A stretch of 64,000 nt of DNA from Mycobacterium sp. OTB74 (GTDB lineage Bacteria; Actinomycetota; Actinomycetes; Mycobacteriales; Mycobacteriaceae). Position 1 is the stretch's first letter, and each line of letters opens with the position of its first letter. Shown here one piece after another: positions 10,742 to 20,899 of this stretch. Position numbers and translations under genes: made by a program. Where the stretch lies: NCBI RefSeq assembly GCF_029892685.1, contig NZ_JARXVD010000005.1, positions 1 through 64,000 of the forward strand, written 5' to 3'. The notes beneath the pieces are model-generated. The model was not told where the DNA came from. It made no database searches and saw only the letters and a program-made list of their open reading frames with translations.

Positions 10742-12511
10742 ATGACGGTGCACGCTCGGCGCAGCACGAAGCGGGAGAAGCGCGCCCACCACTACCGCCT
10801 GGCGGCGATGGCGGTCGGCGTAGGGATTGCCGCGGCCAGCGGCCAGCATGTGGCCTGGGCCGATACCGGACACAACGACTCATCGAATGCCTCGTCGAGC
10901 CTGTCCTCGACGGGCAATGGCCCGACCGGCAAGACCGGACTCCACAAAGGCCTCACTTCACGCCCGAGCAGCGGCGCGGCAAGCACGTCGGGTAACGGTG
11001 CGTCGGCCAGCACCGGGACCCCGGCGCCCAAGCCAAAGCCCATTCGCCAGCCGGCGACCACAGGCGCGGCCGACTCGACCTCGGATCCCAACACTTTGAA
11101 GTCGAATTCACTTGCCCAACAGTTAAATTCACTCTTCGGCAAGACGCGCGACGATAGCAGCGGTTCGGCTTCGAAGAAGTCCGCGCTGGGCGCTGCAGCA
11201 GCGTCAGCGCCGTCACCGGTGCCTTCTGTGGCACCGTCATCGACGAGCATCGGCAAACGCGCGACGCTGAAAGCGGCGCTACTGGCCGCTGTCACCGCGA
11301 GCTCGACGCAGGCCACAACGGCGAGTTCTACGGAAACCACGACCACCGACCCGGCGAAGCCCAAGACTCCGAGCCCGCAACCGCTGTCGCCGATAGCCAA
11401 GCTGGCCGAGCTGCCGGGCCGAATCATCAACACAGTGCTGGAGACCTTGGACCTCACGGTCGCGGCCACCGGGCCGACGAGTCCGTTCAACTGGGCCCCC
11501 GTCAGTGAGGCCCTGTTCGCGGCCTTCCGCCGTTGGGAGACCTCCATGGGCTTGGACAAGACCCCGACGGCACAGCCGACCCCGGCGACCATCACCTACG
11601 CCGGTGACACCTCGCAGAAGACCCCGACGGTGGCGCAGTTCCTGGACGCGGCGACCGCGGAGTACGTGCTGGGCGGGCAGCCCAGCGATCTGAAACCATT
11701 CGTCGTCAATGGTTTCCAGATGCAGTCCACCAACATCCTGTCCGGGGAGTCGGCCAAGGCATGGGTAACGCCCGAGGGGCAGATCATCATCGCCTACCAG
11801 GGCACCACGGGCGGGACGAACCTGCTGGTCGACCCGCTGATCGCGATCACTCAATCCATCGCCGACGCCCAGGTGATCTTCACCAACACCACGCCGCAAG
11901 CGTTCGTGGATTCGCTGACCTTCGCCCAGCAGGTGCAGGCCGAGGCCGCCAAGCAGGGTTACAACACTGATGACATCTTCGTCACCGGCCAGTCGCTGGG
12001 CGGCTGGGAGGCGCAGTACGTAGCGCAGCAAACCGGCCTGGACGGTATCGGCTTCGAGGGGCCGGGCCTGAACACCACGGTGCCGGGCAACGGGGTGAAC
12101 TCCGGGTTCGTCAACGTCGAGACCTATGGCGATGTCGCCGCGTACCTCTCGACCGACCTGCCCGGCCTGCAGCCATTCATGCCGGCCTACGTCGCCGGTG
12201 GCGGCACCAAGCCGCACTACGGCTCGATCGTGATGATCGGTGATCCCAATGCGGTCGATCCACTGATCAACGGGTCAGCGCTGTGGGGTCCGAACGTGTT
12301 CGACGACCTGACCTTCGCGGGCGACCTGCTGGGCAACTTCCTTGAGCACCACATGCCGGGCATGCAGGCCTACAGCCTGGGCGTGACCCCCGACCCCGGC
12401 GTGCTGCCGTGGCTGGGTTCACCAATGGGCCCGGTTAATGACTGGGGCGATCTCACCATTCCGGAGTTGCAGCAGGCGGCGTCAGACGCGGGCGTACTGA
12501 TTGCCCCGTAG
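10742..12511 (+). CDS. secreted lipase-like alpha/beta hydrolase with low-complexity linker
   Basis: A 589-residue exported protein. It has a basic N-terminus with a signal-like segment ending ASGQHVAWADT, then a linker of about 190 residues rich in S, T, A, P and G, then a hydrolase-like domain. The nucleophile elbow reads VTGQSLGGWEAQYVAQQ (GxSxG), preceded by IIAYQGTTGG, which resembles the class-3 lipase/PE-PPE hydrolase loop. The acid and His are not assigned with certainty. ATG 10742 is preferred because AAGGGG sits seven bases upstream. It is followed by a perfect 21-base hairpin and the convergent car gene. Confidence 0.75.
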   Translation: MTVHARRSTKREKRAHHYRLAAMAVGVGIAAASGQHVAWADTGHNDSSNASSSLSSTGNGPTGKTGLHKGLTSRPSSGAASTSGNGASASTGTPAPKPKPIRQPATTGAADSTSDPNTLKSNSLAQQLNSLFGKTRDDSSGSASKKSALGAAAASAPSPVPSVAPSSTSIGKRATLKAALLAAVTASSTQATTASSTETTTTDPAKPKTPSPQPLSPIAKLAELPGRIINTVLETLDLTVAATGPTSPFNWAPVSEALFAAFRRWETSMGLDKTPTAQPTPATITYAGDTSQKTPTVAQFLDAATAEYVLGGQPSDLKPFVVNGFQMQSTNILSGESAKAWVTPEGQIIIAYQGTTGGTNLLVDPLIAITQSIADAQVIFTNTTPQAFVDSLTFAQQVQAEAAKQGYNTDDIFVTGQSLGGWEAQYVAQQTGLDGIGFEGPGLNTTVPGNGVNSGFVNVETYGDVAAYLSTDLPGLQPFMPAYVAGGGTKPHYGSIVMIGDPNAVDPLINGSALWGPNVFDDLTFAGDLLGNFLEHHMPGMQAYSLGVTPDPGVLPWLGSPMGPVNDWGDLTIPELQQAASDAGVLIAP

Positions 12512-12521
12512 TTTCAACGAG

Positions 12522-12564
12522 TTCGGCGCGCTCCGTATCGATAATCGATACGGAGCGCGCCGAA
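12522..12564. terminator. perfect 21-bp inverted repeat, bidirectional terminator candidate
   Basis: Positions 12522-12542 and 12544-12564 are perfect reverse complements with a single base between them. The arms start TTCGGCGCGC and end at ATCGAT. The structure lies between two convergent genes, ten bases after one stop and nine before the other. There is no U-tract, as is usual in mycobacteria. Confidence 0.75.
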
Positions 12565-12573
12565 ATCACAACG

Positions 12574-15500
12574 TCAGAGCAGGCCGAGCAGCTGCAGATC
12601 GGTGATGTACTTGACGATCACCGGCGGAGTGACATGCGGAATGTCCTTGTCCGGACCGATCTTTGCGTCCTGCACCGCCTCGCGGAACACCACCACAGGC
12701 GCGATCGACCCGTTGTGCGGGTGCTCCGGCTTCTGGTAGTTGTGCAGCAGCGGCAGCAGTGACGCCTGACGCTGCCGATCCGGCAGGGCCCGCAGCGTGG
12801 TCTCGAAGCGAGCCAGCCATTGCGCGTAATCATCAACTCGTGCAATGGAATACCCGGCTTCGATGAGCCAGTCGACGTACTCGTCCATGCCGATGCCATC
12901 GGCGTGCGGGTTCATCACGTGGTAGGTGGAGAACTCGCCGGCTTCGCGGACACCGAATGTGGAGACCGCCTCGGCGATGAACTCCACCGGCAGACCGTCA
13001 TAGTGCGCGGCCTGGCGCTGGCCCTGTGCGTCGAGTTCGTAGAACGACTTCGGCGCGATGCCGGTAGCCACCAACGAGAACATCATGCGAGTGAACATGT
13101 CGGGCACGTTGAGCTGGCCGGCGTAGGTGGTGTCGGCCAGGATCATGTCGCAGCGGAACACCGAAACCGGAAGACCGCAAAGGTCATTGGCTTCGCGCAG
13201 CAGGACCTCGCCGGCCCACTTGCTGTTGCCATAACCGTTGGCGTAGCTGTCATTGACCGAACGCTCCGCGCTCATCACACGCACGTCGGCGTCCTCGACA
13301 AACTTGCCCGGCTCAATCTGATCCCCGACACCGATGGTGGAGATGTATATGAACGGCTTCTGCTTGGTGGTCAACGCGATGCGGATCAGCTCGGCAGTGC
13401 CCAGCGCATTCGGGCCGAACAGCTCGCTGTACGGCAACACGTGGTTCACCAACGCCGCCGGGTCGACAATCACATCAACGGTGTCGGCCAGCCGCTGCCA
13501 AACTTCTTGCGACAGACCGAGGTTCTCATCGCCCTTGTCGCCGGCGATGACCTCCAGGTGGTCGGCTGCCAGCTTCTGGTAGTGCGCCAGCAACACCGGA
13601 TCTCCGCTGTCGAAGGTGGCATCCAGCCGGGCCCGGGCCTCCTCGTCAGACTTGGCGCGCACCAGTGCGATCACCTTGCCGTCCACCAGGTCCATGCGCT
13701 CTAGCCATTCCAGGGCCAGGTAACGGCCGAGGAATCCGGTTGCGCCAGTGAGCAACACAGTGCGGACCTGGGCGGCCGGACCGGGCAGCGAGGGTGCCGC
13801 GGCCAAGGTGGCCGCGTCGATGAACTTGTCCAGCGTCAGGTCCGAAGCGCTGACCTCAGCGGCATGACGCCCGTGCACCGACGCGAACGTCGGACGCTTG
13901 GAGCCACCGCTGCGTTCGGTCTCGATGTAAGCAGCGATCGCGGCGAGGTCGTTGGCCGGACTGACGATGATGCCAACCTGGACCTCGACACCGAAGATTT
14001 CTTCCAGAAGATTGCCGAAGGTCAACGCGGACAACGAGTCTCCACCGAGATCGGTAAAGTGGGCGTCGGCTGCAACCTCTCCGGAAGCTCCCAGCAGCGC
14101 ATCGGCAGCGCGAATGACGGTCGGCAGCGCGGGGCCGTCGGCACCGTTCTGCCGCAGGGCCCGCAGCTCATCGGCTTGGCCGGCAGCAAGACTCGCGTAC
14201 AAGTCTTCCAGCACCGGACCGTACTGGGCCTTCAACTTCGGCCAGGCCAACTTGCGGATACCGGTCAGCAGACCGTTTTCCAGGCTGAAAGGCTCGGTCT
14301 CCACGATGAAGTCGCGCGGGATTTCGTACGACTGCAGCTCGGCAGCCTTGGCGACCTCTTGGAGCGAATCGGCGATCTGCACCTTGAGCTCGGCGGAATC
14401 CCAACGGGCCAAAGCATCTTCGGTGGGCACCACGACGGCCAGCAGGTACGGCTGGGTGCTGTTGCCGTAGACATAGATCTGCCGGACCAGCGGGCTGTTG
14501 TTGCTGTATGCCGCCTCCAGCTTGGCCAGCGTGACGAATTCACCCTGTGCCAGCTTGAGCACGTTGTTGCGGCGGTCCAGGTACTGAATCTGGTCGGGAC
14601 CCAACTCGGCGACCACGTCACCCGTGCGGTAGAAGCCGTCCTCGTCGAACACGCCCGCAGTGACCTCAGGCCGCTTGTAGTAGCCCGGGAACAGGTACTC
14701 GGTCTTGACCAGCAGCTCACCGCGCGGGTATGGCTGGTCGGTCAGGTAGTAGCCAAGGTCCGGGACGTCGACCAGCTTGTAGTCCAGGGTCGGCGGCCGC
14801 TGGATGACACCGTCGAAGAACACCATGCCGGCTTCGGTCGAGCCGTAGCCCTCCAGCAGGTGGATGCCCAGGAACTTCTCGACCCAGGCCTTCAGTTCGT
14901 CGGTGATCGGGGCCGAACCGGTCATGGCCTTGATGTAGCGACCACCGATCAGGTTCTGTCGCATGTCGGCCATCACGTCGGCCTCCAGCGCGTCCCGCTC
15001 GGCCTCACCGGCACCGGCCGGTAGTTGCTTGTCGACGCGGCTCTGGAATTCCAGGTACAGCATCTCCCAGACGCGGGGCACCAGGTTCAGCTCGGTAGGC
15101 CGGACCAGGGCGAAGTCCTCCAGCAGGGTGGACAGGTCGCTCTTGGCGGCGAAGTAGACCGAGCCGCCGTTGGCCAGGCTGGAGTACAGGATGCCGCGGC
15201 CCATGACGTGGCTCATCGGCATGAAGGCCAGGTTGATCGATGCCTCGCTCGGGCCGAACCAAGCCGAGCTGGCCCGCCGCCAGAAACTGGTCATGTTGCT
15301 CTCCGGGTACATCGCCCCCTTGGGGGCACCCGTAGAACCGGAGGTGTAGATCAGCAGCGCCAGCGGATCGGCGTCCTCGAAAACCGGCGCCGGGGCTGCC
15401 GGCAGTTCCTTGCCGCGGCCCAGCACGTCCTGGAAGGTCTCCACAGCCACCGTCAACCCCGCCTCGGCCAGTGCGGCGCGGGCCGAGTCGATGGCCTCCC

Positions 15501-16089
15501 GCTCGTCGTCGACCTGCGGGTGGTGGTCGAACACCACGATCCGGGCCGGCGCGGGGCCACCGACGGCGAGTTCCACGGTGTCGGCGACGTAGGTCGCGCT
15601 CGTGGCGATCAGCACCGGTTCGGTCTCAGCGATGATCGGCAGCAGCGACGACGCGGACGAGCTGGTCTGCAGCGGCACCGACACGGCGCCGATCTGGCCA
15701 AGCGCGGTGTCGATGACGGTGTAGTCGATGCTGGTGAAGCCGAGGATGGCTACACAGTCACCGGCTTTCACACCGTCGGCGTGCAGCGTGCTCGCGGTCG
15801 CGCGGACCCGGTCCGACAGCTCGCGGTGGGTGATGGTGTCGAACTGCGGCAGCAGTCGGGCCACGGTGCGGCCCTTCTCAGTGACGAACTCGACACTGCG
15901 CTGTCCGAGCGCGGTCCGATCGGCGTAGCCGTCCAGCACGGTCTGCACGATCTGCGGCAGACGTAGTCCCGGCTTCTCGACCGCCTGCGCCACCGAATGG
16001 ATCGGCAGGGCGGCGGCGAACTGCGGGTCATTGGCAATCAATTCGGCGATACGGCCCTGCAACCGGTCGTCAGCGGTGTCAGTCGACAT
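12574..16089 (-). CDS. car: carboxylic acid reductase (tandem copy 1)
   Basis: Carboxylic acid reductase turns carboxylic acids into aldehydes using ATP and NADPH. It has three parts: an adenylation domain ([16 protein letters not shown] near residue 253, GYGSTEAG further on), a carrier domain with phosphopantetheine site [16 protein letters not shown] (near 684), and a reductase domain with [20 protein letters not shown] (near 783) and the YGNSK Tyr-Lys pair (near 955). The 1171 residues equal the usual length. ATG 16089 has GAGG seven bases upstream. It lies 130 bases downstream of a second car gene in the same direction. The carrier needs a phosphopantetheinyl transferase encoded elsewhere. 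Substrate range cannot be read from sequence. Confidence 0.93.
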   Translation of the reverse strand: MSTDTADDRLQGRIAELIANDPQFAAALPIHSVAQAVEKPGLRLPQIVQTVLDGYADRTALGQRSVEFVTEKGRTVARLLPQFDTITHRELSDRVRATASTLHADGVKAGDCVAILGFTSIDYTVIDTALGQIGAVSVPLQTSSSASSLLPIIAETEPVLIATSATYVADTVELAVGGPAPARIVVFDHHPQVDDEREAIDSARAALAEAGLTVAVETFQDVLGRGKELPAAPAPVFEDADPLALLIYTSGSTGAPKGAMYPESNMTSFWRRASSAWFGPSEASINLAFMPMSHVMGRGILYSSLANGGSVYFAAKSDLSTLLEDFALVRPTELNLVPRVWEMLYLEFQSRVDKQLPAGAGEAERDALEADVMADMRQNLIGGRYIKAMTGSAPITDELKAWVEKFLGIHLLEGYGSTEAGMVFFDGVIQRPPTLDYKLVDVPDLGYYLTDQPYPRGELLVKTEYLFPGYYKRPEVTAGVFDEDGFYRTGDVVAELGPDQIQYLDRRNNVLKLAQGEFVTLAKLEAAYSNNSPLVRQIYVYGNSTQPYLLAVVVPTEDALARWDSAELKVQIADSLQEVAKAAELQSYEIPRDFIVETEPFSLENGLLTGIRKLAWPKLKAQYGPVLEDLYASLAAGQADELRALRQNGADGPALPTVIRAADALLGASGEVAADAHFTDLGGDSLSALTFGNLLEEIFGVEVQVGIIVSPANDLAAIAAYIETERSGGSKRPTFASVHGRHAAEVSASDLTLDKFIDAATLAAAPSLPGPAAQVRTVLLTGATGFLGRYLALEWLERMDLVDGKVIALVRAKSDEEARARLDATFDSGDPVLLAHYQKLAADHLEVIAGDKGDENLGLSQEVWQRLADTVDVIVDPAALVNHVLPYSELFGPNALGTAELIRIALTTKQKPFIYISTIGVGDQIEPGKFVEDADVRVMSAERSVNDSYANGYGNSKWAGEVLLREANDLCGLPVSVFRCDMILADTTYAGQLNVPDMFTRMMFSLVATGIAPKSFYELDAQGQRQAAHYDGLPVEFIAEAVSTFGVREAGEFSTYHVMNPHADGIGMDEYVDWLIEAGYSIARVDDYAQWLARFETTLRALPDRQRQASLLPLLHNYQKPEHPHNGSIAPVVVFREAVQDAKIGPDKDIPHVTPPVIVKYITDLQLLGLL

Positions 16090-16161
16090 AAATAAACCTC
16101 ACAAAGCAATTCAGGATTGTGTGGGGGGCGCACCGTTGTGCCTCCCACCTCTATAAACGAC

Positions 16162-16176
16162 GCCGGCGGGGCCGGC
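16162..16176 (-). terminator. GC-rich hairpin between the two car genes
   Basis: GCCGGC, a three-base loop and GCCGGC form a small dyad 44 bases after the stop of the upstream car gene. It could weakly terminate or stabilise the end of that transcript. A second imperfect GC hairpin lies between it and the downstream start. There is no U-tract. Confidence 0.3.
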
Positions 16177-16219
16177 TTTGTTCCAGTTGTGCCTGCCAAT
16201 TCCCTGTGATTTGGGTTGC

Positions 16220-19200
16220 TCAGAGCAGGCCGAGCAATTGCAGATCGGTGATGTACTTGACGATCGCCGGCGCACCGATATGCGGAATATCCTTGTCCGC
16301 ACCGATTTTCGCGTCCTGTACCGCCGCCCGGAAACGTTCCACAGGTGCAATCGAACCGGTGACGGGGTAGCTGGGCTTCTGGTAGTTATGCAGCAGCGGC
16401 AGCAGCGACGCCTGGCGCTGACGGTCCGGAAGCGACCGCAGCGAGGTTTCGAAGCGCGCCAACCAGTCGGCGTATTCGGGCACCCGGGCGATCGGGTAAC
16501 CGGCCTCGATCAACCAGTCGACGTATTCGTCCATGCCGATGCCGTCGTCGTACGGGTTCATCACGTGGTAGGTCTCGAACGACGACCGCAAATCACCGGC
16601 GGCAACCTGCACCGCCAGCGTCGAGATGGCCTCGGAGATGAACTCCACCGGCAGACCGTCGTAGTGGGCACGCTGCCGGTTGCCCGCCGCATCCAACTCG
16701 TAGAAGGACTTCGGCGCGATGCCGGTGGCCACCAGCGAGAACATCATGCGGGTGAACATGTCCGGCAGGTTCAGCTGACCGGCATAAGTGGTGTCGGCCA
16801 GGATCATGTCGCAGCGGAACACCGAAACCGGAAGACCGCAAAGGTCATTGGCTTCGCGCAGCAGGACTTCACCAGCCCACTTGCTGTTGCCGTAACCGTT
16901 TGCGTAACTGTCGTCGACGGTACGCTCGGCGCTCATCGCGCGCACGTCCGCATCCTCGGTGAATTCACCGGGAGCCACACCACTGCCGACCGCGATGGTC
17001 GACACGTAGGCGAACGGCTTGATCCGGGTGGTCAACGCGATGCGGATCAGCTCGGCGGTGCCCAGGGCATTCGGGCCGAACAGCTCGCTGTACGGCAGCA
17101 CGTGGTTCACCAACGCCGCCGGGTCAACGATCAGGTCGACGGTGTCGGCCAGCCGCTGCCAAACTTCTTGGGACAGACCCAGGTTGGCCTCGCCCTTGTC
17201 GCCGGCGATGACCTCCAGGTGGTCAGCTGCCAGCTCCTGGTAGTGCGCCAGCAACACAGGATCGCCGCTGTCGAAGGTGGCATCCAGCCGGGCCCGGGCG
17301 TCGTCATCAGACTTTCCGCGGACCAGGCAGATCACCTTGCCGTCGACCAAGTCCATGCGCTCGAGCCATTCCAGGGCCAGGTAACGGCCGAGGAATCCGG
17401 TTGCGCCAGTGAGCAACACGGTGCGGATCTCCGAGGCGGGGCCAGGCAGTGATGGGGCCGCGGCCAGGGTGGCGGAGTCGATGAACTTGTCCAGGGTCAG
17501 GTCGGCTGCGCGAGCGACGGTCGCGCCCTTGCCGTGCACTGTGGAGAACGTTGGCCGCTTGCCGCCGGCCGCGCGCTCACCTTCGATGTACGACGCCACT
17601 CCGGCCAGGTCGGTGGCGGGGCTGACGATCACGCCCACCGGCACCTCGATCTCGAAGATCTCTTCCAACAGGTTGCCGAAGGTCAACGCGGACAACGAGT
17701 CTCCACCCAGATCAGTGAAGTGGGCATCGCCCGCCAGATCGGATGCCGCGGCGCCGAGCAGGGCACCAGCGGCTCGCAACACGGTATCCAGCACTGGCGC
17801 GTCGCCGGCCCGAAGGGCCCGCAGGGCTCGCAATTCGGTGGCCTGGCCTTCGGCCAGATCGCTGTACAGCTGCTCCAGTTCTGCGCCGTAGCGGGCCTTC
17901 AGCTTGGGCCAGGCCAGCTTGCGGACGCCGGTCAGCAGACCGTTCTCCAGCGTGAAAGGTGTTGTCTCGACGATGAAGTCGCGGGGGATCTCGTAGGACT
18001 GCAACCCGGCTTCGCGGGCGACCGACTGAAGTGCGTCGGCCAGCTCCGGCCGCAGGTCTTCGGCGTCGGAAACGCAGGCCAGAGCTTCGGCCGACGGCAC
18101 GATCACGGCCAGCAGGTAGGCGCGAGAACTGTTGCCGTACACGTAGATTTGACGGATCAGTGGGCTGGTACCGAACGCCGCCTCCAGCTTGGAGACGGTG
18201 ACGAACTCACCCTGCGCCAGCTTCAGCACGTTGTTGCGCCGGTCCAGGTACTGCAGGTGGTCGGGACCGAGCTCGGCCACGATGTCGCCGGAGCGGTAGA
18301 ACCCGTCCTCGTCGAACACTGCCGCGGTGACCTCGGGCCGCTTGTAGTACCCGGGGATCAAATCGGTTGATTTCAAAAGCAATTCGCCGCGCGGATGCGG
18401 GCGGTCGGTCAACAGGTAACCCAGTTCCGGAACGTCGACCAGCTTGTAGTCGATCACCGGCGGACGCTGTATGTGGCCGCTGACCATGATGCCGCCGGCC
18501 TCGGTGGAGCCGTATCCTTCCAGCAGTTCCAGCCCGACGAAGTTCTGCACCCAGGCCTTGAGCTCGGGGGAGATCGGTGCCGAGCCGGTCATCGCGACCA
18601 CCTGGCGTCCGCCGAGCAGGCTTTCCCGCCGTTCGTCGAGCACCTGCTGTTCGGTCACGCCGTCAGCGGCACGCCGGTCAACTTCGCTCTGAACTTCCTG
18701 GTGAATCATTTCCCAGACCCGGGGAACGAAGTTCATCTGGGTCGGGCGCACCAGGGAGATGTCCTCCAGCAGGGTGGACAGGTCGCTCTTGGCGGCGAAG
18801 TACACGGTGCCGCCGCTGGCCAGAGCGCGGTAGACGATGCCCCGGCCCATCATGTGGCTCATCGGCAGGAAACTCAGGACGATCGCAGGCACCGCGGACT
18901 GGTGCCCCCAGCCGGCACGCACCGAGGTACGCCAGCCGTTGGTGAGCAGTCGCTCCGGATACATTGCGCCCTTGGGAGTTCCCGTGCTGCCGGAGGTGTA
19001 GATCAGGACCAACAGTGGGTCCGGCTCGTCGAACACATGCGGCGCCACAGCCGGCAGCCCGGCTCCGCGCTCCAGCAGTTCGGCCAAAGTCTGCACGGTC
19101 ACGCCGGCATCGGCCAACCGGGTGGTCGCGCGTTCCAGCGCCTCGCGCTGGTCGTCAACCTGCGGCCGGTACTCGAAGACGATGACCCGCTTGGGGGTGT

Positions 19201-19768
19201 AGCCGGTCAGAGCGAGTTCAACCGCGTCATCCAGGAAGTCGACGTCGGCGAACAGGGCCACCGGTTCGGTCTCGACCATGATGGGGCGCAGCTGCTCGGC
19301 AGGGGCGCTGGTCTGCATGGGAACGGCGATGGCTCCGGCGCGGGCCAGAGCGGTGTCGATGATGGTGTATTCGACGCTGGTGAAGCCCAGCATGGCAATC
19401 CGGTCGCCGGGGGCGATGGCTTCTGCACCAGAGAGCAGCGCGTTGTCGAGGGATTGAATCTTCTGCCAGGCCTCGCCGAAGGTGATGGTTTCGAAGTGAG
19501 GCAGCAGCTTGGCCACGGTCCGGCCGGCGTCGTCGGTGACGTAGTCGACGGCGCGCTGTCCGAGCGCAGGCCGATCGGAGTACGCCTCCATGACGATGCG
19601 CATCATCTCCGGCAACCGCATTCCGGGCTCATCGACGGCCGCACTGACCTCAGCGTCAGGCCGGGCGGTGGCGAACTGCGGGTCAGTGGCGTACAAGTTT
19701 TCGACGCGCGCGATGAACCGCTGCTCGTCTTCGGTGGGTGTGGTAACCAATTCGTTCTCGTTCGACAT
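16220..19768 (-). CDS. car: carboxylic acid reductase (tandem copy 2)
   Basis: A second full-length carboxylic acid reductase of 1182 residues. It has adenylation motif [16 protein letters not shown] (near residue 261), carrier site [16 protein letters not shown] (near 689), and reductase motifs [20 protein letters not shown] and [20 protein letters not shown] 19768 has AGGGG six bases upstream and is preferred over a TTG two codons earlier. Its adenylation domain differs clearly from its neighbour, while the carrier and reductase domains are almost the same, down to identical DNA tracts. The paralogues may therefore accept different acids but share late catalytic steps. It is the upstream gene of the pair and carries the visible promoter region. 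Confidence 0.93.
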   Translation of the reverse strand: MSNENELVTTPTEDEQRFIARVENLYATDPQFATARPDAEVSAAVDEPGMRLPEMMRIVMEAYSDRPALGQRAVDYVTDDAGRTVAKLLPHFETITFGEAWQKIQSLDNALLSGAEAIAPGDRIAMLGFTSVEYTIIDTALARAGAIAVPMQTSAPAEQLRPIMVETEPVALFADVDFLDDAVELALTGYTPKRVIVFEYRPQVDDQREALERATTRLADAGVTVQTLAELLERGAGLPAVAPHVFDEPDPLLVLIYTSGSTGTPKGAMYPERLLTNGWRTSVRAGWGHQSAVPAIVLSFLPMSHMMGRGIVYRALASGGTVYFAAKSDLSTLLEDISLVRPTQMNFVPRVWEMIHQEVQSEVDRRAADGVTEQQVLDERRESLLGGRQVVAMTGSAPISPELKAWVQNFVGLELLEGYGSTEAGGIMVSGHIQRPPVIDYKLVDVPELGYLLTDRPHPRGELLLKSTDLIPGYYKRPEVTAAVFDEDGFYRSGDIVAELGPDHLQYLDRRNNVLKLAQGEFVTVSKLEAAFGTSPLIRQIYVYGNSSRAYLLAVIVPSAEALACVSDAEDLRPELADALQSVAREAGLQSYEIPRDFIVETTPFTLENGLLTGVRKLAWPKLKARYGAELEQLYSDLAEGQATELRALRALRAGDAPVLDTVLRAAGALLGAAASDLAGDAHFTDLGGDSLSALTFGNLLEEIFEIEVPVGVIVSPATDLAGVASYIEGERAAGGKRPTFSTVHGKGATVARAADLTLDKFIDSATLAAAPSLPGPASEIRTVLLTGATGFLGRYLALEWLERMDLVDGKVICLVRGKSDDDARARLDATFDSGDPVLLAHYQELAADHLEVIAGDKGEANLGLSQEVWQRLADTVDLIVDPAALVNHVLPYSELFGPNALGTAELIRIALTTRIKPFAYVSTIAVGSGVAPGEFTEDADVRAMSAERTVDDSYANGYGNSKWAGEVLLREANDLCGLPVSVFRCDMILADTTYAGQLNLPDMFTRMMFSLVATGIAPKSFYELDAAGNRQRAHYDGLPVEFISEAISTLAVQVAAGDLRSSFETYHVMNPYDDGIGMDEYVDWLIEAGYPIARVPEYADWLARFETSLRSLPDRQRQASLLPLLHNYQKPSYPVTGSIAPVERFRAAVQDAKIGADKDIPHIGAPAIVKYITDLQLLGLL

Positions 19769-19824
19769 CGACAACCCCTGAAAAATTTTGCGTATATGGC
19801 CGTAGATCTATCCGCCAGCTTCGC

Positions 19825-19834
19825 TTGTATACAA
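19825..19834. promoter_or_regulatory. TTGTATACAA palindrome upstream of car
   Basis: A perfect 10-base palindrome 57 bases upstream of the car start. It fits the T.GT....AC.A form of GntR/FadR-family operators. No GntR gene is in the window, so the binding protein is unknown. Confidence 0.4.
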
Positions 19835-19892
19835 CGTTAGCAAAACTAAAGATATGCCGTAATGCCTGAGCGGCCGGTGTGATAAACCGCAC

Positions 19893-20789
19893 TCAGCGCC
19901 CGGCGGCGTGGTCCTCCACTTGCGACACTTGCGTCTCGTACGCACCTTCGTCGCGACCGAGAGCGATGGTGGCTGCGACCATCCCGCCGATTGCCACCAC
20001 CAATGCGGCGGCTTGAGGCCCGTTGGTGTCCAGACCCTCACCCAGAACCAGCGCACCGAGCAGCACCGCGACCACCGGCTCCAGCACCAGCATCGTGGGC
20101 ACCGAGGTCTGCAGCGCACCCGCGTGAAAGGCCGACTGCTGCAGCAACGTCGCAATCACACCCAGAGTTATCAGCACATAGGGGGCCGGCGTCGACAGTG
20201 AACCGATCAGACCGCGTTGTTCCACCACCCGCATGAAGATCTTGGTCACGACCGCCACCACACCGAACAGCACACCCACGCCGACGGCCAGCAGAACCGC
20301 ACGCTGCCACGCGCGCATCCGGACAGCCAGCAGAACACAGCCCACGATCACTACGGCGCACACCGAGGACGCCGCTATCAGCTCCTTGAGCGGTGCAGCC
20401 TGTTCGAACCGACCGGGTCGGGCCAGCATCACGAACGCGGACAGCCCGGCCGTCAGCACCACTGCCCACAACCACTCACCGCGGGTCACCCGCCGGTGTG
20501 CCTGCCGGGCACTGAGCGGCAGCGCGAACAGCAGCGCCGACACCAGCAGCGGCTGCACCACTATCAGTGAACCGTGGGCCAGTGCCAGCGCCTGGAAGAC
20601 ATAGCCCGCAACAGCGGCAGCGGTACCTGCCCACCACAGCCTGCGGCGCAGCAGCGTCGAGATCATGACGGCGCTGACCCCGTATTCGGCTGGCACGTCG
20701 ATGGTCGCGCGCTGCCGAACAACGATGCCGACCGCTGCGCACACTGCCGCGCACAGCGCGAACACCACCACCAAGCCCTGGGTGATCAA
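19893..20789 (-). CDS. DMT-superfamily (EamA-like) membrane transporter
   Basis: About 298 residues with some nine or ten hydrophobic segments in two repeats, as in drug/metabolite transporters. The N-terminal segment is LITQGLVVVFALCAAVCAAV, and late segments include LLGALVLGEGL, a common EamA-type feature. The substrate is unknown. The frame stays open to 20999, but that would overlap the next gene by 100 bases. The only usable start after that gene's stop is the TTG at 20789, so the start is uncertain. Confidence 0.65.
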   Translation of the reverse strand: MITQGLVVVFALCAAVCAAVGIVVRQRATIDVPAEYGVSAVMISTLLRRRLWWAGTAAAVAGYVFQALALAHGSLIVVQPLLVSALLFALPLSARQAHRRVTRGEWLWAVVLTAGLSAFVMLARPGRFEQAAPLKELIAASSVCAVVIVGCVLLAVRMRAWQRAVLLAVGVGVLFGVVAVVTKIFMRVVEQRGLIGSLSTPAPYVLITLGVIATLLQQSAFHAGALQTSVPTMLVLEPVVAVLLGALVLGEGLDTNGPQAAALVVAIGGMVAATIALGRDEGAYETQVSQVEDHAAGR

Positions 20790-20899
20790 TGGTCGGGTCC
20801 ATTCACCACTGGTGAGCGTCCCCCGGCCCGATCTCGCACGCCCAAAGGGTAGTCGAGGACTCGGCTTGCCTGGACTGCACGCCGGACCCGGCCGGCTGA

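Noticed and set aside
13864..15024. Long plus-strand ORF opposite car
   Set aside because: The opposite strand encodes all CAR motifs; the same kind of shadow appears at the same place in the second car gene.
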